NCBI GenBank assembly: GCA_004357415.1
Contig: SMVY01000056.1
Coordinates: 1-6,245 of the forward strand
DNA length: 6,245 nt
DNA from: Gemmatimonadota bacterium
GTDB lineage: Bacteria > Gemmatimonadota > Gemmatimonadetes > Gemmatimonadales > GWC2-71-9
Reading direction: 5' to 3'
Part shown: piece by piece, positions 1-5,678 of the stretch
Layout of the letters: the number at the start of each line of letters is the position of its first letter
How positions within the stretch are numbered: position 1 is the stretch's first letter
Notes under the pieces: model-generated
Database searches by the model: none
What the model saw: the letters and a program-made list of their open reading frames with translations, nothing else
Told to the model about the DNA's origin: nothing
Program-made: the position numbers and the translations under genes

Positions 1-142
1 CAGACGCAATCTTCTTGAGGGGGTAGGGAAGCTCCACAGCCACCGCCAGCGCGCAAGCCCTTCCGATATTTCAACTGCTCAGCCGAGGCGATCCGCCTCA
101 CGGTGATGATGTACATACGATGCCCCGCAATTCGGTGTCTCT
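1..142. other. Unassigned sequence at window edge
   Basis: No gene is recognised here. On the minus strand an open frame starts at an ATG at 116 and runs off the window edge, reading MYIITVRRIASAEQLKYRKG onward for 38 codons. It has no clear ribosome binding site and no family resemblance I can name. A short plus-strand frame is open from base 2 to a TGA at 104-106 and is equally unrecognisable. Either could be the end of a real gene outside the window. Confidence 0.3.
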
Positions 143-171
143 AAGGTCTGCTAACGGGCGGGAAGCGGACG
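143..171. repeat. REP-like palindrome, partly displaced by IS insertion
   Basis: GTCTGCT at 146-152 faces AGCGGAC at 164-170 across an 11-base GC-rich loop, pairing fully if one G-T wobble is allowed. The layout resembles the dispersed extragenic palindromes of the TGTCYGCT...AGCRGACA type seen in alphaproteobacteria; the family assignment is from memory. A half copy, CGGACATT at 509-516 preceded by GAAG, lies on the far side of the adjacent IS110 remnant. This suggests the element landed inside one original palindrome. Confidence 0.5.
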
Positions 172-184
172 TCGAGGCTCAACC

Positions 185-350
185 TCTCCTATGTCTGCAT
201 CTAGCCATTTCCAGACATAGAGCTCATTGCGCAGGCACCACAAGCCATCGCGCCAAACCGAGCTGATCCGGCCATCCCTATGGATGGGCTACGTCCCGAT
301 CAGCCCTTCCCATTCACCGTGCCAAGACTAACATAGCGACTGGCACACAA
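185..350 (-). ncRNA. Candidate IS110/IS1111 guide RNA (bridge RNA/seekRNA) region
   Basis: Read on the minus strand, three stem-loops follow one another. The first is GTGCCA/TGGCAC (346-341 with 324-319). The second is a nested hairpin: outer stem GCTGATC/GATCAGC (304-298 with 268-262), asymmetric internal loop, inner stem CCATCC/GGATGG (287-282 with 277-272). The third is a perfect 9-bp stem CTATGTCTG/CAGACATAG (220-212 with 197-189) with a 14-nt loop. The outer stem of the second extends by a G-U and a G-C pair only in minus-strand RNA. IS110-family elements are known to encode a structured guide RNA outside the transposase gene: upstream in the IS110 group, downstream in the IS1111 group. 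The position here, after the transposase remnant, would fit IS1111. No guide-to-target pairing was established; boundaries are approximate. Confidence 0.35.
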
Positions 351-393
351 AATGGGGGCAGGCCATGATCGTTCTCGTCGCCGGATCGCACGG

Positions 394-420
394 CACACCG
401 ATCGTGATAACTTCGTTCAT
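394..420 (-). pseudogene. IS110-family transposase, first nine codons only
   Basis: The minus-strand ATG at 420 opens MNEVITIGV, comparable to MKDVSTIGL at the start of the larger transposase remnant at 6090. The next conserved residues of the family (DLAKNVFQVHG) are missing: the reading switches to unrelated PCDPATRT and the frame stops 21 codons later at TAG. GGAG at 427-430 (minus strand) lies six bases before the ATG, matching the arrangement of the other copy. The fragment cannot make a functional enzyme. Confidence 0.6.
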
Positions 421-504
421 GGACGGCTCCTATTTCCCCGTGGTTCATGAAGACCACCATTTTGGCACTTAGATGCCTTCGGGTGGGAGCCGTCCACCGC
501 ATCA
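421..504 (-). promoter_or_regulatory. IS110-family left end / transposase leader with long inverted repeat
   Basis: GGACGGCTCC at 421-430 is an exact inverted repeat of GGAGCCGTCC at 486-495. In minus-strand RNA this 10-bp stem would enclose a small inner hairpin (GTGGT/ACCAC) and cover the GGAG ribosome binding segment of the transposase start. The outer arm is also in the right place for the subterminal inverted repeat of the IS. The leader is 84 nt against 86 nt in the copy at 6091-6176. Confidence 0.5.
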
Positions 505-569
505 GAAGCGGACATTCGCACGTTGACAAAGAAGTTCGACTCTAGCTTGGTCCTTGGCTATCCTTCCTT

Positions 570-611
570 CAGCATCTGAGCAGGCCCATCCAGCATCTGA
601 GCAGGCCCATC
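570..611. repeat. Perfect 21-bp tandem duplication
   Basis: Two head-to-tail identical copies, 570-590 and 591-611, begin CAGCATCTGAG and end GGCCCATC. They lie in the 140-180 bases upstream of the solute-binding-protein leader, between the IS remnant and the leader hairpin. The copies show no internal dyad. Nothing else gene-like is visible in 514-667. A TTGACA at 523-528 is present but has no acceptable -10 partner at 15-19 bp. Confidence 0.9.
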
Positions 612-667
612 ATTTCTGAGATGTGCCATTGACGGGCATTGTGAGAGTGCTCAGGCGCTCGCTAAGA

Positions 668-710
668 GCGATGGCTTCGCGGCTTTCGTATCATGAGGAG
701 AAGCCATCGC
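668..710 (+). promoter_or_regulatory. Leader hairpin upstream of binding-protein gene
   Basis: GCGATGGCTTC (668-678) and GAAGCCATCGC (700-710) are perfect 11-bp inverted complements around a 21-nt loop, ending 42 nt before the chosen start codon. No T-run follows, so it is not a standard terminator. It may be an operator, an mRNA-stabilising or attenuating stem, or a small mobile palindrome. Its distal arm also matches the IS-derived region at 242-255. Confidence 0.6.
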
Positions 711-737
711 GCCAGCGTGCTACTGCGAAACCAAAAT

Positions 738-743
738 GGGAGG
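738..743 (+). promoter_or_regulatory. Ribosome binding site deciding the start at 753
   Basis: GGGAGG stands nine bases before the ATG at 753. The earlier in-frame ATG at 693 lies in the loop of the leader hairpin with only a GAGGAG-like stretch after it. It would add 20 residues (MRRSHRASVLLRNQNGRIVK) ahead of the signal peptide. The 753 start is therefore preferred. Confidence 0.8.
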
Positions 744-752
744 ATTGTTAAG

Positions 753-1889
753 ATGTCTAAAAAGATGGAACTGAACCGATTCAAGGACATGCTTGCGGAT
801 GGCCAACTGAACCGTCGGCAGATCAACCAGATACTTGTGTCGGTCGGTATTGCCACGGTGTCGGTTCCGTTGATCGGCAATTGGGCGCACGCCGCTACGA
901 ACCTCTACCTTTACACCTGGGCAGTCTACGACTCCCCAGAACTGCACCCGGCGTACATCGAGAAATACGGCGCGACGCCGAACGTCTCTATATTCGCCGA
1001 CAACGATGAGGCAGTCCTAAAGCTGCAAGCGGGCTACCCGTCCGACATTGCGGTGCCGACCAGCTTCATGGTTGGTCGCTACCGGGACGCCGGATTACTC
1101 GAACCGATCGATACGTCGCGCATTGAGGCCTGGGGCGATCTCTTCGAAGAACTAACGACGATCACGGGCATGGTTGTGGATGGTAAGCAATGGGCAGTGC
1201 CATGGGCGTGGGGCAACAGCTCCATCATCTTCCGGCCGGACTTGGCCCCGGAGTATTCCGGGCCTGAAAACAACAGCTGGTCGATCCTGTGGGACCCGAA
1301 ATATTCGGGCCGCCTCGGGCAGCGCGACAGCGTGGATGCGGTGCTGCTTCAGGCTTCCCTGCTGCTCGGCATCGAGGATCCGTTCCACATGTCCGACGAT
1401 GATCTCCAGAGAATCCGTACCAAGCTGGTGGAGCAGCGCGAGCATCTCCGATACTACTGGACCAGCGACGCGGACATGGAGCAGGCGATCGCGTCAGGCG
1501 AGTTGGTGGCCGCGTATGCGTGGAACAGCAGCTACGCGAGGCTGTTGAAGGAAGGCATCCCCGTTGAATGGATGATCCCGAAGGAGGGCATTCTTACGTG
1601 GTGCGATGCACAGGTGCTCCTGAATAGCGGTTCGGCCTCGGACGACGAGAAGTACGACTTTCTAAATGCCACGCTGGAGCCGATCGCCGGCAAATTCATG
1701 ATTGAGGAGTTCGGCTTCGGCAGCGCCAACAAGCTGGCATTCGACATCGCGGACAAGCAGCTGATGGAGGAGTTCGGCTACACCGATCCTCAGTCACTCA
1801 TCAAGGGCAGCGTACTGTTCGACACCTTCGACCCCTCGGTGCGCGACAAGGCCAGCGCCATGTTCGAGGAGCTCAAGGCCGGATTCTGA
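753..1889 (+). CDS. Extracellular solute-binding protein, polyamine-type (PotD/PotF-like) ABC transporter component
   Basis: A 378-residue protein of usual length for the spermidine/putrescine-type binding proteins. Residues 1-47 are an export signal: NRRQINQIL carries a twin arginine at 21-22, then a hydrophobic stretch (IL VSVGIATVSVPLIG), then AHA with likely cleavage at 47/48. The route could be Tat or Sec, since the motif is imperfect. The mature part begins NLYLYTWAVYDSPELHP, followed by FADNDEAVLKLQAGYPSDIAVP and WAVPWAWGNSSIIF, the typical order in this family (strand-turn ligand loop, the acidic segment, the first hinge). The protein should bind a small, probably cationic or amine-like ligand in the periplasm, but the ligand is not readable. 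No permease or ATPase gene is in the window, so partners must lie elsewhere or be lost. It converges on the amidase operon and ends in its own terminator. Confidence 0.88.
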   Translation: MSKKMELNRFKDMLADGQLNRRQINQILVSVGIATVSVPLIGNWAHAATNLYLYTWAVYDSPELHPAYIEKYGATPNVSIFADNDEAVLKLQAGYPSDIAVPTSFMVGRYRDAGLLEPIDTSRIEAWGDLFEELTTITGMVVDGKQWAVPWAWGNSSIIFRPDLAPEYSGPENNSWSILWDPKYSGRLGQRDSVDAVLLQASLLLGIEDPFHMSDDDLQRIRTKLVEQREHLRYYWTSDADMEQAIASGELVAAYAWNSSYARLLKEGIPVEWMIPKEGILTWCDAQVLLNSGSASDDEKYDFLNATLEPIAGKFMIEEFGFGSANKLAFDIADKQLMEEFGYTDPQSLIKGSVLFDTFDPSVRDKASAMFEELKAGF

Positions 1890-1920
1890 TCCTGCCAAGC
1901 CGCCACGACACCTTGTAGGG

Positions 1921-1963
1921 AGCGCCCTCGACCCGTTCTGGGCCGGGGGCGCTTCGCTTGTTT
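1921..1963 (+). terminator. Rho-independent terminator of the binding-protein gene
   Basis: The stem GCGCCCTCGACCC (1922-1934) pairs with GGGCCGGGGGCGC (1940-1952) around the loop GTTCT, with one wobble and one mismatch. It is followed by TTCGCTTGTTT, a moderately T-rich tail. It begins 32 nt after the TGA stop. The minus strand lacks a T-run after the stem, so it probably serves only the plus-strand gene. Confidence 0.7.
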
Positions 1964-2031
1964 GCCGCGCCAACCCTAACTCCCGATTTCAAACTGAGCC
2001 GGACCCCATGGCGCGCAATGTCCGTTTCGGG

Positions 2032-2688
2032 CTAAGCCAACAACCCACGCAGCGCCGCCGGCAACGCGGCGGGGGTGGTGCAGGTGGCGTCGGGGTCGGC
2101 GGCGCTGAGTTCGCCGGGGTTGGCGTAGCCCCAGGTGACGGCCACCGTGGCCACGCCATTGGCGCGGGCGCCGAGGACATCGTGCTCGCGGTCACCGATC
2201 ATGACGCAGCGCGCTGGGTCGAGCTTTTGAACGTCAATTAGATAGGCGATGAGCGCCGCCTTTTCGCGGCGAGTGCCGTCCAGTTCGGGACCGGAGATCC
2301 CGGTGAAGAACCGCGACAGATCGAAATGCTCGACGATGCATTTGGCGTAGACGTGGGGCTTCGAGGTCGCCACGTAGAGCGCGAAACCTTCCGCCTGCAT
2401 GGCGACCAGGACATCGGAGATGCCGGGATAGACCGCGTTCTCGTAGAGCCCCTGGTCGGAAAACCGCTCGCGGTAGAGGTCCATGGCCTGGTCGACCCGC
2501 TCGGCGCCGCCGAGCAGTTGGGCGAACGACTCCTGCAACGGCGGACCGATGCACCATTCCAGGTCGTCGGTCTCGGGCACCGCCTCGCCCAGCTTCTCCA
2601 GGGCGTACTGGATCGACCGGGTAATGCCCGGCTTGGGATCGGTCAGGGTGCCGTCGAGGTCGAACAGCAGGGCGCGCCGCGACCTCAC
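2032..2688 (-). CDS. HAD-superfamily hydrolase, phosphoglycolate phosphatase-like
   Basis: A 218-residue HAD phosphatase with all four signature motifs. Motif I is FDLDGT with nucleophile Asp10 and acid/base Asp12, motif II is ATSKP around Thr108-Ser109, motif III is Lys143, and motif IV is GDREHD with Asp166 and Asp170 binding Mg. Residues 13-85 form an alpha-helical cap of the Gph/PgmB type. It should hydrolyse a small phosphate ester in the cytoplasm; the substrate is not predictable. The start is GTG at 2688, overlapping the TGA of the amidase large-subunit gene as GTGA. No good Shine-Dalgarno is seen, so translation is probably coupled to the upstream gene. No ATG occurs in frame before residue 70, and only the GTG preserves motif I. 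The role beside an amidase is unclear; it may repair or detoxify a phosphorylated by-product. Confidence 0.88.
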   Translation of the reverse strand: MRSRRALLFDLDGTLTDPKPGITRSIQYALEKLGEAVPETDDLEWCIGPPLQESFAQLLGGAERVDQAMDLYRERFSDQGLYENAVYPGISDVLVAMQAEGFALYVATSKPHVYAKCIVEHFDLSRFFTGISGPELDGTRREKAALIAYLIDVQKLDPARCVMIGDREHDVLGARANGVATVAVTWGYANPGELSAADPDATCTTPAALPAALRGLLA

Positions 2689-4925
2689 CCGTCGGGCATG
2701 GCGAACGGGGCGTCATCCACGAAACGGCGCAGCACGTTCTCGCTGACCCGCGACACGTTGTTGTCGTAGCCGTTGTGCGGCAGGCTGCCCGGCCAGGCGA
2801 TGGAGCCCACGGAGAACACCGCGCCGCCGCCGGGCGTTTCGAAGAACGTCATATCGGCGCGCACGTCGGGGTTCTGGTCACCGCCCATGGCGGAATGGTT
2901 TAAGCCGATCTCGTCGGGCACGATCATCGTGTTTGCCGAATGACCTTCCGAGGTCGCCAGGATCAGGGTGTGGGGCGGGGTGCCGAGCATGGGGTCGGCG
3001 GCGTCGATCTCGGTGCCGCTGGCGCCGCCGGCGAAGAAGCCGAAATTGCCAATCACCTCGTCGTCGCCGATGCCCTCGAAGATGAACCCGGCGCGGGCAT
3101 CAAAGCTCGCCTCCTTGCGTATGTAATAGCCCGAGACATCGAAGCCGACCGCCACCGTGCCGACCCCGCAAAGCGCCTGTGGCGCCATGCCGAGACGGCG
3201 CCACAGGCCACCGTACTCGCCGTTGAACTCCATGTAGTACTCGCCCGGCTCCTCGTCGCGATAGCGGATGCCGTCCTCGGCCCGGCGCAACTCGATCACG
3301 CCCGGCATGGCGTCCGACATGGCGCAACGCCAGATGAAGCCGTTGCCGCCGAGATAGGCCATCCGGCCGCCCCGCGCCAGATAGGTTCGCAGGCCGTCCC
3401 ACATGGGCGTGGTGTAGTACTCGGGATGGGCACCGGTGACCACGGCGCTGTACTGCTCAAGCAGCGCGACGCCTTCGTTGTGCAGGTCCTCGTCGGTAAT
3501 GACGTCGTATTCGATGCCCCTCTCTTCGAGCCAGCCGAGGATGTGGGTGTCGGCATTGATGTTCCACACCGGCGCCGTCTTGGGCCCCATCTGGCTCACC
3601 GGCCGCAGGCGCGAGGCATAACGCACGCCACTGCCGTCGGAATGGGTGTCGTAGGTCGACAGACCGTATTCCGCATGCTCCTGGAGGAAGACCTCCCCCG
3701 GTTCCATTGTGGTCCAGTAGCACTCGGCCACTTCGCCGAAATGCTCTTGCCACGTCCATTGGATGTTGGAATAGGCCATATAAGTGGCCGTCGAGGCCAG
3801 GAAGGCGAGCTTGGCCGTGGCGGTGCCGCGCGGCGGGCGGACAAAGAAGGTCACGTACCATTCATCGTCGTCGGCCCGCAGGCGCACCGCGTAGACGCCG
3901 CTGCGCAGATCCGCCGGGATTTCATAGCTGAAGTCGGTGTCCCATTCGGCGTCGTAGAGGTCGTCGTCGTGGAAGTGGATGGCGCCGTATTCCTGGGGCG
4001 CGTGGCGCCAGTTCTGCTCGGTGCCGCTCCAGTTGAAGCCCTTGACCGCGCGCGACGGCAGGTTGACCACCCGACCATGAAGGCCGTTGGGGCCGGCGTC
4101 GATGACCGTGGCGCCGCCGATGTCGCGGGAGAAGTCCCAGGCCGCGACCACCGATGTATCACGCTCGTGGGGCAAGGCGTCCCAGCCCAGGGCGGCGCTG
4201 TCGGCCAGGTTCAACGCGCTACCGACCAGCCGCGGCCGGTCGAGCTTGCCGTTGAAGAAGTGGCTGGCGCCGGGCCGGCCCGCCGGATGGGTCGCCGGCA
4301 TCGCCGCCATAATCAGCGGCTGGGCACTACCCATGGCGGGTGTGAAGCCGACGGCGCCGGTGGCGCTGGCGCTGGTACTGGCTTCGAACTGCGGGCCGAT
4401 GAAGTCCTGGGAGACGGTAAGCGCCGCCGCCGCCGCATCATAGGCGGCGGAGACCAGGTGCCAGCGCCGCTTCGCCAGCGACTTGCCGGTGGTGACTTCC
4501 ACGGTACCGCCACTGCCGTCGCCGAGCCGCATGGCGGCGGCGCCGCTGTCGTCAATGGTCAGAGCGAAACCACTGGCAGTGGCGTCGTCCCAATTGGCGA
4601 TCAGGCCCTGGGCGCCCTTTTCGGGGGTAGTGGGAAAGACCCAGGCCTGGACCGTGAAGCTGCCCAGGCCGGTCATCAACGGGCTTGAGGGAATGGTCAC
4701 ATAGGAGCCTGCCACGGTGAGCTGGTCGCGGCCGGGATACTCGCCGGCGAAGGGCGCCGCGATCTCCTCTTCGCGATAGATGTCGAGGTCAGGATCGTCG
4801 TTGCCGCAGATCACCCGCACCAGATTGGCGCGAAAGCGATCGGGCCCGTAAGTGCTGACCATGACGTTGAGAGTATCGCCCGGCATGACCGTCCAGGCAC
4901 TACCATATCCAATAATTTTTTTCAT
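2685..4925 (-). CDS. N,N-dimethylformamidase-family amidase, large (beta) subunit
   Basis: 746 residues, close to the roughly 760 known for the dimethylformamidase large subunit (DmfA2), which hydrolyses N,N-dimethylformamide to dimethylamine and formate in the cytoplasm. Residues 1-70 form an N-terminal beta domain. Residues 75-235 resemble a LamG/concanavalin-like fold (VTIPSS, FTVQAWVFPTT, WHLVSAAYD, GKLDRPRLVG). From about 365 the catalytic region begins: TATYMAYSN, TYDTHSDGSGVRYASRLRP, TGAHPEYYT and GGNGFIWR. The C-terminus has VFSVGSIAWPGSL and YDNNVSRVSENVLRRF. The characterised Paracoccus enzyme binds iron through two tyrosines and one glutamate. Tyr385 (or Tyr382), Tyr425 and Glu502 are the matching candidates, with similar spacing. 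The ATG at 4925 is chosen for its AGGGGG site at 4933-4938; an earlier in-frame start at 5084 would overlap the small-subunit gene and adds a low-complexity shadow peptide. The substrate may be another N-substituted amide. Confidence 0.85.
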   Translation of the reverse strand: MKKIIGYGSAWTVMPGDTLNVMVSTYGPDRFRANLVRVICGNDDPDLDIYREEEIAAPFAGEYPGRDQLTVAGSYVTIPSSPLMTGLGSFTVQAWVFPTTPEKGAQGLIANWDDATASGFALTIDDSGAAAMRLGDGSGGTVEVTTGKSLAKRRWHLVSAAYDAAAAALTVSQDFIGPQFEASTSASATGAVGFTPAMGSAQPLIMAAMPATHPAGRPGASHFFNGKLDRPRLVGSALNLADSAALGWDALPHERDTSVVAAWDFSRDIGGATVIDAGPNGLHGRVVNLPSRAVKGFNWSGTEQNWRHAPQEYGAIHFHDDDLYDAEWDTDFSYEIPADLRSGVYAVRLRADDDEWYVTFFVRPPRGTATAKLAFLASTATYMAYSNIQWTWQEHFGEVAECYWTTMEPGEVFLQEHAEYGLSTYDTHSDGSGVRYASRLRPVSQMGPKTAPVWNINADTHILGWLEERGIEYDVITDEDLHNEGVALLEQYSAVVTGAHPEYYTTPMWDGLRTYLARGGRMAYLGGNGFIWRCAMSDAMPGVIELRRAEDGIRYRDEEPGEYYMEFNGEYGGLWRRLGMAPQALCGVGTVAVGFDVSGYYIRKEASFDARAGFIFEGIGDDEVIGNFGFFAGGASGTEIDAADPMLGTPPHTLILATSEGHSANTMIVPDEIGLNHSAMGGDQNPDVRADMTFFETPGGGAVFSVGSIAWPGSLPHNGYDNNVSRVSENVLRRFVDDAPFAMPDG

Positions 4926-4932
4926 TTTACAT

Positions 4933-4938
4933 CCCCCT
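4933..4938 (-). promoter_or_regulatory. Ribosome binding site of the large-subunit gene
   Basis: AGGGGG on the minus strand lies seven bases before the ATG at 4925 and immediately after the small-subunit stop codon (4939-4941). It fixes the start of the large subunit and suggests re-initiation after the small subunit. Confidence 0.75.
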
Positions 4939-5238
4939 CTATGCTGGCGCGACACCGGTGACTGCCTGCCAGCGTATGCGGAAGACTTTCTTGGTGGCGG
5001 CGTAGTAGTCGTCGAACACCAGGTCGTCGTAGTACTCCAGCTTGGCCCCGCGGACCTTCGGCATCTTGGCCAGGGTCCACTCAACGTGGCGCTTGGTACA
5101 GACGATGATGATGCGCTCTTCCATAGGCATCAGACGCAGACGATTGACCACCAGGGCCAACTCGGGGCTGTGGGGGCCGCCGGGATTTTGATCGAATTCC
5201 TCGATCAGGTCGGTTCGTGACGGATCGATTTCATACAT
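4939..5238 (-). CDS. N,N-dimethylformamidase-family small (alpha) subunit
   Basis: A 99-residue acidic/basic mixed protein with no signal peptide or membrane segment. Its place directly before the large subunit (13-nt gap), its size class and the pattern HSPELALVVNRLRLMPMEERIIIVCTKRHVEWTLAKMP...VFRIRW support assignment as the small subunit. In the known enzyme this subunit packs on the large one in an (alpha-beta)n assembly and is needed for a stable complex; it carries no catalytic residues. It is shorter than the 132 residues I recall for the characterised Paracoccus/Alcaligenes subunit, apparently at the N-terminus. The start at 5238 has AAAGGA (5246-5251) at seven bases, overlapping the cupin stop codon, four nt upstream. 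Identification relies mainly on context, so the family call is less certain than for the large subunit. Confidence 0.75.
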   Translation of the reverse strand: MYEIDPSRTDLIEEFDQNPGGPHSPELALVVNRLRLMPMEERIIIVCTKRHVEWTLAKMPKVRGAKLEYYDDLVFDDYYAATKKVFRIRWQAVTGVAPA

Positions 5239-5242
5239 TCCC

Positions 5243-5626
5243 TTATCCTTTGGTCCCGGGTTCCACGGTTATGAAATAATTTTTGAAGTCCCCGGTCATT
5301 TTAAAGGAGCCGTTGAAACCACGTGGGATAACGAATGCGTCGCCCGGGGTATAGGTCCCGGTATGGCCGCTTTGGTCGGTGATGGTCATCGTGCCCTCAA
5401 GCACGAAGCAGCACTGATCAAAGGGATAGTCGCGCGCCTCCTCGGTGCACGGCGTGCATTGCCAGACACCCACATTGACGTTGCCGGTCGCGTTGGTGAA
5501 GAACATATGCCCGCGTTCGTCGGCGACGCCATCGGCCACCGCGTCGGATGCAATATAGCCCATGGGCTTCATGCCGCCATCGGGCGACCCGCCGGGTAGC
5601 AGACGGGTAATAACGTTGTCAGTCAT
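5243..5626 (-). CDS. Cupin-domain protein (DUF861/cupin_3, EutQ-like)
   Basis: 127 residues forming one small beta-barrel. Residues 51-107 carry the family pattern: NVGVWQCTP, then DYPFDQCCFVLEGTMTITDQSG (motif 1) and TYTPGDAFVIPRGFNGSF (motif 2). Members resemble ureidoglycine aminohydrolase and EutQ, but many have no known activity and several lack the usual cupin histidines, as here. In motif 1 the commonly conserved acidic residue after FD is Gln71. Cys58, Cys61, Cys72 and Cys73 are unusually dense and face the barrel region. The start at 5626 has GGGAGA (5634-5639) at seven bases; an extension to 5719 would translate the upstream repeats and is rejected. It is the first gene of the operon, four nt before the amidase small subunit, so a role in handling the amide, its product or a metal is plausible but inferred. 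Confidence 0.82.
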   Translation of the reverse strand: MTDNVITRLLPGGSPDGGMKPMGYIASDAVADGVADERGHMFFTNATGNVNVGVWQCTPCTEEARDYPFDQCCFVLEGTMTITDQSGHTGTYTPGDAFVIPRGFNGSFKMTGDFKNYFITVEPGTKG

Positions 5627-5678
5627 CGTATTGTCTCCCGGGATAAGGGATTGATTGGAGCGTCGCGCTGAGGTCGGA

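Larger units (their letters stand above)
171..513 (-). mobile_element. IS110-family deletion derivative, about 343 bp
   Basis: On the minus strand the segment 504-394 matches the layout of the IS110-family left end at 6176-6064. Positions 484-504 and 6156-6176 are identical in 20 of 21 bases. Both copies then have a GCATC block, a GTGCCA-type block, a small hairpin, and a GGAGCCG(T/C)CC ribosome-binding segment just before an ATG that begins a similar peptide (MNEVITIG here, MKDVSTIG there). After nine codons the transposase similarity stops at about 394 and hairpin-rich DNA follows down to about 171. The 9-mer GAAGCGGAC occurs at 505-513 and again at 162-170, bracketing 343 bp. I infer an element that lost nearly all its transposase but kept both ends and the downstream noncoding part. 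The right boundary is the less certain one. Confidence 0.6.

Noticed and set aside
27..43. Right inverted repeat of the IS at GGAAGCTCCA
   Set aside because: The match to GGACGGCTCCCA needs gaps and substitutions, and it lies beyond the rebuilt palindrome junction.
314..393. Minus-strand frame across the left IS110 leader as a real gene
   Set aside because: The 71-codon frame from 529 is not the transposase frame and crosses noncoding hairpins; it matches nothing recognisable.
523..551. Sigma-70 promoter from TTGACA at 523-528
   Set aside because: No hexamer at 15-19 bp spacing matches TATAAT in more than three positions.
570..611. CRISPR-like repeat
   Set aside because: Only two copies, directly adjacent without a spacer; this is a simple tandem duplication.
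2015..2034. Third REP-like palindrome at AATGTCCG (2017-2024)
   Set aside because: Only the 8-base left half matches; the other half is absent and no stem forms, so it may be chance.
2940..4688. A 582-codon open frame antisense to the amidase large subunit
   Set aside because: It is rich in Gly, Arg, Ala and Val with no domain pattern, lies opposite a clear family gene, and is typical of antisense frames in GC-rich DNA.
4926..5084. N-terminal extension of the large subunit
   Set aside because: It reads as low-complexity Thr/Ser/Pro/Arg, overlaps the small-subunit gene in another frame, and the AGGGGG site fits the start at 4925.
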